Below, in pieces: positions 1-11,169 of a stretch of 64,000 nucleotides of DNA; position 1 is the first letter of the stretch, and the number at the start of each line of letters is the position of its first letter. The notes under the pieces are model-generated. The model saw only the letters and a program-made list of their open reading frames with translations. It was not told the origin of the DNA and ran no database searches. Source of the DNA: Diplocarpon mali (Eukaryota; Ascomycota; Leotiomycetes; Helotiales; Drepanopezizaceae); assembly GCA_024741835.1 (NCBI GenBank), contig JAENRP010000007.1:62001-126000 (forward strand), in the 5' to 3' direction. The translations under genes were made by a program, and so were the position numbers.

Positions 1-3000
1 TTACCTATTAGCCTTTGAAATAAGATCATTAAGCATTTTAGGATTAATAAGTAAGACCTTATAACCTTTGCTTTATTTGAGGAATTCTTAGCCTTTGCTT
101 TGAAATCAGATCTTAGTAAGAGAACTATTAATGCTATAGAGTAGGAAAAAGCCCTTACTCCTTCTTATATTAAAGACCTTAAGAGCCTGGTCTAAGAATA
201 CTCGAAAGCTTTAGAAGTTATAAAGGAGGTAAAGAAGAACCTAGTAGTTATACCTTTTACTTATAGGCCTAACTTAAGAGTAAGATCTAACCTTAGAATT
301 AAGGAACTTAAGACCTAATTTGCAAAACTCTGAATCTAAAGCTTAGAAACTAGAATTAATAATCTCTTATAAGAAAAATAGTATATTCTTTAATTTGGTA
401 ATAGATAAAACTCGGCTACTATAAGCCAACCTAGTAGTTCTTATTACTAGACTCCTGCTTTTTATCATTCGGAATAACCAGCTAATATAAGAATGCAATA
501 GCTGGTTAAAGAAGGAGGAATTGATCCTAATTAGCACTTTGCTAATATTAATGTTATAAGGTATTAAGGAAACGGTAATAGAAGATAGCTAATCTGCAAC
601 TTTTGCAATAATAAAGAACCTAACTGCGCTTTATATAAGTACTATAACAATTGTCCTCTTTTCCTTTATTTTATTAATATTAGGGTTATGCATATTAATA
701 AGTATAGGATACTTTGTATTAAAGATCTTAGGCCAGACGCTATTTTTATTAAAAAATATTAGAATCGTTTATAGCTATAGACTATTTGAATAATAATATA
801 TAATATAAAGTGGGATAAGGATTTGGCCGAATAGAAGCGTATTATTGAAATCAACTCTAAGGTCCTAACTTATATATATATAGGTTTAGCTAGCAATCTA
901 CCTAAGGGAGTGCTTACTAATTAAACTTTAAACTAGACTGCTATTAAAGTTAGAGGTATCTTTATTTTAAGGTAGGTTAATAATAATATATCTACTAATA
1001 TTAATGCTACTTCTATATTTAAAAACCCTTAGAATACTTAGTATCCTTTTAGATCTACTACTCCTTTAATATTAATAAAACTAGCTAAAGTCTAGAAATT
1101 AATATGTATAACTTAAGAATCTTAATATAAAGTCCAAACGCTAAAAGATACTTAATAATCTAGAACTATAGTAAATAAGGATAAAGCTAATATAGTAGAC
1201 GAATTAATCAAAGATATAATAGATAAAGATAGCTTTAAGCTTAAAGATTAAGAAGTCGAAGTTATTATATAGACCCTTGACCTTAAGTGAAAGAGATAGA
1301 TATTAAAATAGGAGAAATTCGTTAATAAATACGCTAGTTTAACTATAATAGAGAAAGCTATAGAAAATATTATAGCTTAGTAAATTAACCTTATATTTAA
1401 AGACCTATTTGGTTTGATTAGACGCTTTAATAAAGTGCTAGGAAAGCATATCCTAGTTGCTTTTAAAGATTTGAATAATAATAAGGAAATAGAAATTATA
1501 ATATAAAAGAACTTTAAGAAGCACTTAGCCTTAATCAAATGTCTTTAGATTATAGAAGATAAAGGAACTTAAAGGTATTATAATATTATAGTAATAGCTT
1601 TAATATCTTAGAATATTAATTGAAATTATTTAATAGTTATAATAAAAAGCCTTATTATTATTTATTTTATAAAAGAATTAGTTAAAGTAAAGGCTTTGAT
1701 CGATTATAGTTTAAAAGTTAATATAATAATTAGGAAAGTGGCAGAAATAGCTCGATTAATAATTGTTAGCAATCAACTTCTTATTTATTTAACTATTTTT
1801 AAATTAAAATACAATTTTAATAAATAGGTGAAAAACGTAAAGGTTAAAGTTAGAGGAATCGTTAATTATATTGACTTTCTAATAATAGAGAATTCTTTAA
1901 ATAATATTCTTTTAGGAATGCCCTTTATTTTAAAATCTTAGCTAATATTTAACTATCCTAAAGATAGTCTTATAAAAGCTAGTCTTTAAAATATAGATTA
2001 ATCTTTAAAAGGATAAATGGTTATTATAAGAGATATAGTCGAATTTTAAAATAAGGTTTTAGGAAATAATTAGCTAGCATAAGGGCTAAGCTTAATGCTA
2101 GTAAAGGAAGGCACTTAGCGAGGAGTTATAATAAAAGAAAGGTAAGTTTGCTGATTTTAAATAATAGTGATTTGATTTGCAGTCTTAGATTAAAAGTTAA
2201 ATTTAGAATTTTGAAAAATAGTATAATCGGCGTTTTATCAGCTTAATAATTAAGAAAAAAGAAAAATAAGGTAAAGAAGAGAGTTCGTTTTACAAATTTC
2301 AATAATTTGTTAATTATTTTAAAAAATTTAAAAACTATTTATAAGCTAGACCTGCGAGTGAAAAATAATAAAATTACTAATAATATTTCTATATATATAC
2401 TTTAAATTAATAACTTAGAAAATCTTTTATTTATTTTTAAAAAGGAAAATTCGAACCGTTTTATAAGATTTGATAAAAAAGGAAAGAAGTAGAAAAGTAT
2501 AGTATTAGCTAATATTCGAACTATATATAAAAGTAAGGCTAATAAAGTACAATTAGTAGATTAGGGAATCTTTAATAGCTTAAAGCTTAAAGGATTAGAT
2601 GATTAGTTTGAATAAGATAAGAAGCTTTAACCTTTAAAGCTAAGTGGCAAATTCGATAAGTTTATTATAGGCAGATTTTCTAATAAACTTATTAGATATC
2701 GGCTAATAAAAGAACGTTTTAATATATTGAAAATTAAAGAAGACTTAATAGAGTAAGAACGCAAACTACTTTATAAAACTTTAATAAATTAAAAGGACGC
2801 CTTAGCTTTTCATTAGACGGAACTTAGCTAGATTTGAGAAGAGGTCACGCCTTATATTAAGATTAAGATAATACCTTATAAAGCTTAATAAGAAAAAACA
2901 TTTAAGGTCTTTAAAGCTCTTTAAGAAAAGGTAATCGAAATATTAAAGGATAGATTAAAGTAAGGTATTCTTAAGTTTTATAATAGCCTTTATAGGAATA

Positions 3001-5880
3001 AATGATTCTTAATTGCTAAAAAAGAAAAGGGAACTTATAGATTAATAATAGTAATAGTAGAAATAAACTAAGTAACTATTAGAGATGCTAATATTCCTTT
3101 AAATATGGATAAGTTTTTAAATAAATTTGTAGGATTAACTTATAGCTCTTTTATTAACTTCTTCTTTAAATATAACTAATTTATTTTTAATATTAAATCG
3201 AGAGATATAATAGTAATTCAAATCCCTCTTAAGCTACTTTAGATAATAAGATTACCTTAAGAGGCTATAAATTCGATCGCTTAATTTATTTAAGTAATCT
3301 ATAAGATATTAGTAGATTATATACCTAATATTACGCTCCTTTATATAGAAAATATAAGAGTAAAAGGATTAAGATCATTTTATAATTATAAAGAAGTTTT
3401 TCTTAATATATAATGATTTATAATAGAATATATTTAAAACCTAGACTAGGTGCTTATATAATTCGAAAGGGTAGGAGTAATAGTTAGTCTGAAGTTATAA
3501 TACTATCTCCTATTAATAGAAATTGTTAGTTTTATTATTGATTCTAATAGCCGAAGTCCTTAAAGGGCTAAAGTACTTAAAATCGATAAATGGAAGAGGT
3601 ATAATAATATAGCAAAAGCTCGCGCATTTATTGGCATTATAGTATATTATCGTATATAGATTAAGGATTTTACTAAAAAGGCAGTACCTATTTACTCCTT
3701 ATTTTAGGAAGGGGCTAAGTTTTAATAAGAGGAACTTTAAATAGAGGCTATAAAATAACTAAAGCAAGCGTTACTTAAAGCGCTATATTTAATTAAAATA
3801 GACTATAGAGCTAATGCTAGGCTAATTATACTAATAGTTAATGTAAGCTTAATCAAATAGGGTGCTATCCTTTAATAAGCTGATAGCTAATAGAAAAGAC
3901 ATTTAGCTTACTTTGAAAGTAGTCTTTAGAATCTAGTAAAGACTAAGTATAATGCTATTAAATAGGAATGTAAAAGAGCCTTAAAAGTAATAAAAAAGAT
4001 GAGAAGCGACTTTTATAGCACTTACTTTATCTTTAAAACTAATGCTAAAGTGCTAGTAGAACAATTGAATAGAGCTATAAGCGACCTACTTAAAGTCTTA
4101 TTAATAAAATGGATTGCTTAAATAAGACTAATAGACTTTAAAGTCAAATATATTCTAAGAATGAAAAACACTACTGTAGATAGCCTTTTAAAAAGAACTT
4201 ACCTTTACCCTTTTAATTTAATTAAAGAAGATGAAATAAATATTAATAAGTAGGTAGAGAATGAAGTTGGTTATCTATTAATATATCGCCTTAAAGGGAT
4301 TCGACTCTTAGTCTTAGCCTGCAAGTTAAATAAGAGAATTTTATTACTTAACTACTTAGGTGACTTTAAAGAAATCGCGAAATTTTTAGTTACGCTTAAA
4401 TAACTAAAGATAGTTGCTCTTAAGGATTTTTAAAAATTTAAGGCTAAAGCTCTAATTTATCTAATGTAAGGAAGACGATTATTTAAAAGAAGCAATAACT
4501 TATTCCTTATACGACTTTATTTAAATAATGAAAAACTAAGAGCTAAGGCTATCTAAGATATTTATAAGGAAACTGGCTATTAAGGAGCTAAATCTACTTA
4601 CTATTAACTCTTAAGGAAATTCTTTTAAAAGGGTTCTTTTAAGGATTACAAAACCTTTATAAAAAGTTGCGTCTCTTATTAGAAATAAAAACCTAGTTAT
4701 AAAGAGAATCCCTTATTCCTAACCTAGCTATTAGGCCTTTTTTATAAAGTCAGTTTTAATATTATATAAGTATTAATAATTGAAAATAGGATTATATATT
4801 TTATTTTAATAAAGGAAGACCTATTAAGATAGCTTAAAGGACGACCTTTAAGATCTGCTAACTTTGAATCTATTATGAAATTCCTTTAAGAAGACGTAGT
4901 CTATTGCTATAGACTTTTTAATAGATTAACTATTAATAGAGGCCTTGAAAATAAAGGAGTGGTTAAAGCTTTTTTATAAAAATATAGTATTAAACAGGTT
5001 CAAATCTTAGTATATAATTCGAAAGCTAATAGAATAATAAAGCGAAAATATTGCGATATTCTTAATAGACTATCTAAAGTTACTTATAGAGGATTTAAGA
5101 ATTAGATAAAACACTTTTATAGAATACTCTTTACTTATTAAATGATAATTTATAAACCGATTAGAGTTATACTATTTTTCCTTATTTATAGTAAAAAGGT
5201 ATAGCTCCCTTTTGAATCCTAATATCCTATTTAGAGATTGTTCGATTATAGTCAAATTTAGAACTATTCCGATTTGCTTATAATAAGATGTTAATAACTT
5301 AAGCTTTAAAATATAGATATAAAGGAAATTATTCTACGAAAGAAACAATATTAGGAAAAAGCAAAGGAAGTATAGGCTGCTTCTAAAGTACTTAAAACGC
5401 ACCTTATTTAAAAAGATGATCTTATCTTAGTTTATAATATTGCAAAAAGTATTAATATATTAATAGATATTAAACTTAACTATCGATAGCTTAGCTTATT
5501 TAAGGTTAAATCTAAGTAAAAAGAAAAGGGATACTATTCTCTTTAGGAACTTAATAGAATTGATATTAAAGGAACCTTTGCAGCCAACTGATTAAAGCGC
5601 TTTTATTAATATAACTAGACCTTATTCCCTTTAAAAGACGAATTAGAAATTGATATAACCTCCGAATCTTTTATAAGAATTAATAGTAATATAAGCAACT
5701 TTAAACCCTTAGATAAAGATTAAGATTTTTCCAACTTGACCTATAAGCCGGTCTTATAAGTAAAGAATATTAAAATACCTAACTAATTATAACCCTAAGT
5801 TATTATTCCTAAAATATCCGAAGAACGTAAGTGGGAATACTAAGCGATTTCCTAGCCTATTAATTGTCCTACCTTCTTAT
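1..5880 (+). pseudogene. Gypsy gag-pol remnant (GypG-L)
   Basis: Degraded gag-pol in the order gag, protease, RT, RNase H, integrase, as in Ty3/Gypsy elements. A gag-like cysteine motif (CNFCNNKEPNC, with a further Cys) lies at about 595-654. The protease active-site region reads LIDYSLKVNII near 1694-1720, where an intact enzyme would have LIDSGS. RT spans about 2830-3420 and includes TIRDANIPLN and a catalytic box now reading YIEN at 3342-3353; GypG-R keeps YIDD. The integrase core, about 4790-5330, has a recognisable stretch around YNSKANRIIKRKYCDIL. Stops are nearly all TAA/TAG at expected Gln or Trp codons. The 3' limit is approximate because no clean stop can be picked out. Confidence 0.82.
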
Positions 5881-6159
5881 AATCTTTATTTTTTTTTATA
5901 TTTTTAGCAAGGTCGCCTCCTTTATTATTTAAGATATAGATCTTTTAGGATCACTTTAAATTCTTATCTACTCTGATTTATATTATATTCTTAATATTAG
6001 CCTTTAATTATAATATTCCTATTACTTTCCTTAAATAATAAATAAAAAGTCTAATTTCCTTAATATATATAAAGTAAACCTATTGCAGCTTATATGCCCT
6101 TTTAATTCTTATATCCTATTAAACTCTCTTATTTATACTCCCTATCTTTTATAAGTAAT

Positions 6160-9100
6160 ATGCCTCTAAAGAACTCATAAATGGTTTTATCTACTGCGAT
6201 AAGGGATAAATAATTACTAATTATAAACTTCTCTTAAGATAGCAGAACTATTACATCGTTAAAGAGCTTTAAATCGACCTACGCAGCCTTAGGAGATATA
6301 AAGTAATAAAAACTCCTTTTAACTTATACAAATGCTATTAATAACCTTTTAACCTAAGTAGCCCTTGGAATTCTCCAATTTAACAACTTCTTAACTAAAG
6401 AATTAAAACTAAAGGGAATCTTTAAAAAGGAATTCTTAGCTAACGCAGATTAATATATAACCTTAGCTAATACTTTTAAAATAGATTAAAATAAAAGAGA
6501 AGAATCTATTCGACGATTAGATAATTTAGCTATTAATAAGAAAGGACTCCTATTTCGTTCGCACTTTTTAACAAATATTGATTCTAATAATAAAAGACAA
6601 GTATTATTAAAAATTCTTAAGGAAAACACTCCTACTGCTAAAGCTATTCAGATTCTCAATTTCTTTATTATTTAAAAAGGAGTAGTAAAATTCTAAGGCA
6701 ATCGAATTCGCAGTCGCAGATTTATAAGCCTATTTAATATAGTAATTATAGCAGCTGATAGGGCTATAAAAAGATCAAATTAAGCTATAGATATTACCCT
6801 ACTTAATAGCACTATTATTAATATACTAAGGCTTTGCGCTTCTACTTATAGTTTGCTTATTTTAAAAGAGAACTGGACTTTTATACTAGGGTTTAAATAA
6901 GATTTCTTTAATAATAAAGAAGGGAATTAGTTATTTATAATTAAGCTTGCTTTAAAATTCGCTTTTTAGCCTAAAGATATAATAAGTGCTAAACTATATG
7001 ATTTAACTCGCAGTCTTAGACTAGGAGTTAGAAGTAAGAATTTTAAAACTAGACCTAATTTGCCTTTTATTAAAATGATTTTAAAAACCGCTATTAAATA
7101 AATTGCCTAAACGCTTAGCGTAGCCTCTTTAGAATTTTCAGAATCTTTAAAGGACTCTCCTTTAGCTAAACGACCTATTTTAACTCAACCTTTAAGAAGG
7201 ATAGATCGTTTAATAGCTACCTTAGCTAATTTGCAATTTGAAATGAAAGGATTATGCGCTTAATTAGACTCCTTTCTTAATAACTTAAAAGAGCTAGTTC
7301 TTAACTTCTTTATATCTATATATAACTGTTTTAAAAACGATAATATAAGGGAAGACCCTATTCCTACTGCTTTAAAGACAATTAAGAGAGCTGTTAAATA
7401 GATTCAATAGCTTATCTTAGACGAGTTTGCCCTTATAGATATTATTTAATTCTTTAATAATTATAAAAGTTAAGAACCTAGTCTTTCGGATGCTAAGTAA
7501 GACTATTTTATCTTATAAGAAAGAGAATATAAAAAGGAATTTATTAATTAAGATATTTATAATTATAGCAATATGCCTCAATCGGTCATTCTTAACTTTA
7601 AGCTTAAAGAATAATATAATATTTAAGTGTCCTTTATAATAAAAACTCGCTTTCGATAGTATCTTCCTAGTATAGGAATCGAAGAGAGAAGACTTTACGA
7701 CCTTTATATTTACTCTCTTTCGGTTTACTATAGTCTTAATTATAAAGGATTTAATATTAATAAAACTATTAAATACCTTAAACTTCTCTATATAGCAGAA
7801 GATATTAATCTTTTTCTAATCTACTTTAATAATTAATTCTTTATCTCTTTAAGGATACGCAAATCCAACCTATTAATAATAGAAGTATCTTTAGGTGTTA
7901 TAAAATTCAAGGCTAATCCTAAAGCCTTAAAAGCGTTAGAGCTGATTGAATAGAATAATTCCTTCTTATTAATATTATTAAATAATAAATAGTAAGAGGA
8001 AATAAAGGAAGAAGGGTCAATTGTAATGCCTGAACCCTTCGGATGCTGCTTCCTAACCGACAATTTTACTATTGATAATAGTGCTTTTATAAGTATATTC
8101 CTTTTTATTATAAGATAAAAAGTAAAGATATATCTTTATTACTTCTACCTTATAGATAGCGCGACGTTTATACTTTTTTATTTTTTTTATAATATAATAT
8201 TTAATCTTATTCAATAAGTCCTTTAAATATACTATAGACTCTACCTTTTAGCTATAATAGTAAGAAGTAAAGGAACCTATTAGCTTATAGCCTACCTTAA
8301 ACCTCTTTAATTAATTGGCCTTAGTCTTTATAATTAAGTCGTTTTAATAAAGAGAGATATAAGTACTACTAATAAAGAAATTCCGATTTTTACTTACGGT
8401 CCTGGCCTATAAGTCAATTTTATTAGAAAACAAGTCTTAGATTATCAAATCTTACTAATTAGATAAGGGCTAGCTTTTAAAAGCCTTAATAAGTAGGTCG
8501 GCTCTTAGTCGAATGTAAAACTCACTCTATTTATAAAGAAGATAAGTCGATAGACTTCTTAAGCACTTAATTCAAAATCTCAACTAGCTTAAATAATTAT
8601 AAAATTAAAGCGAAAGAAGATCTTACGACCTATTACTAATAATAGCAATCTAATTATAGTAATAATAAAATAGGGATACCTTCTTAAAATGCTTTTGGAC
8701 AATTCTTATAGGACTAGTGGTTTTATAGCCTTTTGCAATAACTATATAGCTATCTGCGATAAGAATACCTTAGAAAATAAGACTCGAATCTTCGATTTTA
8801 TCTTTTTAGTCTTTACTTTAAAGCAACCTCTAATACTTTAATAGATTAACGCAAGTAGAACTATTATACCTTTTAAAGCAGCTTTTCATCTTAAGAATTA
8901 TAGTAGCCTCTTTAAAGCTATTATTAGTTGATACTCTTAAATAGATCTATCGATTATAATCGAAGTATAGGAGTTGTTTCTTCTTAATAAAGACGAATTG
9001 AAAATCTATTTTATAAAATATAATCAGAAGCTCTTTAACGCCCTTATTAAGGCCTAAATAAATATTATAAATACTAAGTCGCTTCTTTATAGACTTAAGT

Positions 9101-9477
9101 CTTAAGGATAATGCAATAAAGTAAATACTATCTAAGAGCCTAATATACTAATTGATAAAGGCATTATTATAAGAAAATTCGGAAAAGAGACAAACTAAAA
9201 CGCTAGTATAGTATTAGACCCTAATTTAGAAACTAATCTCCTATTTTTACCCTTAAGCTTAAAAACGCTAAGACTGACTCGCGAGCCTGGCCCGCGAGTG
9301 AGGTTGGACTCGGCTGGCTTAAGCCTATAAGATAGTTCGAATGAATCTCGGCTACTAAATCTAAGGGTACTAATAGAAGATTCTTTAAGAAAGGCCCTTA
9401 AAGCTGAGAAATCGCTAAGAAGTAAGAACTAGCGCAAGAGAAAAAGGCTCCGAAGTGACGATAAAACCGACAATTGA
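6160..9477 (+). pseudogene. ORF3 of GypG-L, unknown ~1,105-residue protein, RIP-inactivated
   Basis: I do not recognise this product. An ATG at 6160 opens MPLKNS; the frame runs 1,106 codons with internal TAA/TAG only, and ends at TGA 9475-9477. The copy at 32310-35627 has exactly the same length, so the frame was once open. It lies downstream of pol and upstream of ORF4 and the LTR. ORF3 and ORF4 are paralogous: here AI*ILNFFII*KGVVKF*GN-like text matches AI*VLNYFTI*KGIKKL*GN in ORF4, and DEFALIDII*FFNNY matches DEFSIDNII*FFINY. I see no signal peptide, membrane span or enzyme motif, so an envelope protein is unlikely. It contains palindromes at 7006, 8392 and 9277, read in frame as T-x-x-P/L-x-x-x-V. 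A TATA-like TATATAAAG at 6066-6074 lies about 90 bp upstream. Confidence 0.6.
9277..9299. repeat. 23-bp palindrome in GypG-L (one of thirteen)
   Basis: Left half ACTCGCGAGCC, centre T, right half GGCCCGCGAGT. Other GypG-L copies start at 259, 2175, 2337, 4304, 5739, 7006, 8392, 24083, 24269, 25499, 26321 and 26746; all are 23 bp. Half-sites come in three flavours, ACTCGCRGGCC, ACTCCTRGGCC and ACYTATAGGCC, freely combined. Most lie in reading frames in the same phase (T-x-R-P-G-P-R-V type); 4304 is in another phase and 26746 is in the 3' UTR. Confidence 0.92.
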
Positions 9478-9654
9478 GTCAAGCAATCTGGAGAATCATA
9501 ATCTACCCCCCCCTTGAAAACCATTTAGAGAGATTGCGAATTATAGTTGAATTTTTTGGGATTATCTACTTTCTATATACCTGCACCTCTTTATTCTCAA
9601 CCTATTGTTCCATTCTATACATATTCTTTATTTACTTTACTTTTTATATGATTC
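9478..9654 (+). other. ORF3-ORF4 intergenic stretch, first part
   Basis: Non-coding linker between ORF3 and ORF4, cut by the Copia-A insertion; it resumes at 22820. It holds a C-run near 9507 and a T-rich tail. The uninterrupted equivalent lies on the minus strand at about 32125-32309. A 68-codon frame here (9474-9680) crosses into the Copia-A LTR and is not a gene. Confidence 0.55.
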
Positions 9655-9659
9655 ATTTT

Positions 9660-9892
9660 TATAGCAAGGAGGTTCTTTGATAGTAAACTTGATAGTAAAC
9701 TAGAAGAGGGCACAAAGAAGTATGAGGTGCAAATGACGATGTTAGGTGTCTTGATTCATAAGAGCTCTTTAATTATAAGCTATTTAATAAGGGCTGCCAC
9801 TAAGTTATATAGTAAGTCATATGATATATCATATATATAATATATTATATAATAGATTATATGATAAATATATGATAGGTATACTTGTAATA
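9660..9892 (-). repeat. Copia-A 3' LTR (233 bp)
   Basis: Direct repeat of 22582-22814; a third family member in the other orientation is 59558-59790. All three are 233 bp. On the element strand it runs TATTGCAAG-like to CTTGCTATA; the intact-looking end in the 59.8-kb copy is TACA. The polypurine tract AAAGGGG, complement of 9895-9901, lies two bases upstream of the LTR on the element strand, the same spacing as at 59549-59555. Confidence 0.93.
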
Positions 9893-10957
9893 TACCCCTT
9901 TGAGGAGACCTTTAAAGGTACTTACTAGTAATATATATGATATTATAACTTTTGTTATAATCTATAGTTTCATATGAAAAATCAACCTGCAGATATAGGA
10001 AATAGAGTAGAGTTTGCTAGCGCGTTCTACTCTAGAGTAGGAAATCCACCCCTTAGTAAGTCAAAATCAACTCGCAGGCCTGGCCTAGGAGTAGAAAAAA
10101 AAATCACCCCTTAATGGAAGTGCAAAAAAAAAAAATCACCTTATAATAGAGGTGCGAAAAAAAATCACCCCTTAATTGAGGTGCAGAACCTTTATATTTA
10201 ACAATTTGATAAAGGCGGCGTAGTTAGAGCTATTTAAGCTCTTAGTAAGGCCATCGGTGGCGTTATCTTTAGTATTTGTATACTAGAGGTTCAAATGGCC
10301 TTTCCGAAGTTCTTGCCGAATATAATAGAACTTAATATCGATATGCTTCGTTTTTCAATAATATTCGGGGTTTTCGGTAAGATAAAGGGCTTCTTAGTTA
10401 TTATAGATCATCTCGACTTTAGTAGTATTATCGCTGGCGTAGCCCATTTCCTTAAGTACCTAGCGTATCTAAGAGGCCTCTTATACGAATTTGCATATAG
10501 CGATATATTCTACTTTTATAAATAAGAGAGCGATAATAGTCTATCGCTTAGAAAAGGCGGTAATTATGCTATTATTAAAGAAGAAGACGGCCCTAGAATA
10601 AGAGGCTCTACTTCCTTTATTACCTACTTAATTAGAATTATAGTAGCTATGCAATTTCTAAAGCTCTAGGTCAGTTGTTTTACTTCTAAAGGTAGTATAA
10701 TAGAATCGCGTTCTTTATAAGTATTATAAAACTCGTTTTAAAGCTACTATATATTATAGCAAAGGGTTAGTAAGGAATTTGCTAAGAATGGAGCAATGGT
10801 ATAGTATATCCTAATGCGTATAGTGCGCAAGGTACTATAGAGAACTATAGATCTCTTAGTATAGCTTCACTTCCTATAGAGTGGCTTGGCCTTCAAATTT
10901 GACTATATGAACTTTATAGCTATTAGTAAAAGGCATTAGTACGCTTTTGCAATTAGT
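9893..10957 (-). pseudogene. Copia-A RNase H end of pol and 3' UTR
   Basis: This is the C-terminal part of the Copia-A polyprotein; the rest continues at 18561 beyond Copia-B. The RNase H end is recognised through the homologous plus-strand copy at 58197-59265, which reads IKHINIKFYYIRQEL and TKDNAADRLTKSLN, signatures of Copia RNase H C-termini. Here the matching bases lie at about 10230-10540 with RIP changes. The 3' UTR at 9893-10230 holds A-runs, short repeats of an AAATCACC-type unit at about 10085-10185 and the 23-bp palindrome at 10070. A 76-codon plus-strand frame (10295-10525) is antisense to the RNase H and not a gene. Confidence 0.78.
10070..10092. repeat. 23-bp palindrome in Copia-A (one of five)
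   Basis: Left half ACTCGCAGGCC, one central T, right half GGCCTAGGAGT. Other copies in Copia-A are at 19579-19601, 19624-19646, 21037-21059 and 21115-21137. The 10070 copy lies in the 3' UTR after pol. Its counterpart in the second Copia-A copy is at 59358-59380. The same palindrome is in both giant Gypsy copies. Confidence 0.9.
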
Positions 10958-11154
10958 TGTCGTGCAGAATGGGCGGAGTCTCCACTTATTCTGGAGACCC
11001 TCCACGTGACTCTGCTAAGTCATAGACTCTCCCTTTTCTTTCCGAAGTCTTCTTACTATATATATACTAGATAATAATACAATTAATCATCTTTATTTAT
11101 ATTAGCAAGCCTCTTAAGCGACCTAATGAAGGCCCTCTAGCCGACCGCACTATA
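10958..11154 (+). repeat. Copia-B 5' LTR (197 bp)
   Basis: Starts TGTCGTGCAG and ends CACTATA; its partner 18359-18555 starts TATTGTGCAG and ends CACCATA. The differences I see are transitions, as expected from RIP. Loss of the canonical TG and CA ends is explained by the same G>A and C>T changes. Confidence 0.95.
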
Positions 11155-11165
11155 GTTATAAGCCC
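11155..11165 (+). promoter_or_regulatory. Copia-B primer-binding site, half-tRNA type
   Basis: GTTATAAGCCC follows the LTR directly. Its complement GGGCTTATAAC differs by one transition from GGGCTCATAAC, the usual anticodon-loop region (CAT) of eukaryotic initiator tRNA-Met. Drosophila copia primes from a cleaved initiator tRNA-Met in this way. The tRNA match is from general knowledge, not from this genome. Confidence 0.55.
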
Positions 11166-11169
11166 TATA

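Noticed and set aside
7833..8063. Minus-strand 76-codon frame in ORF3
   Set aside because: ORF3 is open in the plus frame in two copies of equal length; this is a shadow.
10295..10525. Open frame of 76 codons, with a similar minus-strand one at 58909-59145
   Set aside because: Both are antisense to the Copia RNase H region, which has recognisable motifs in the other strand; their similarity only reflects that they are copies of the same element.
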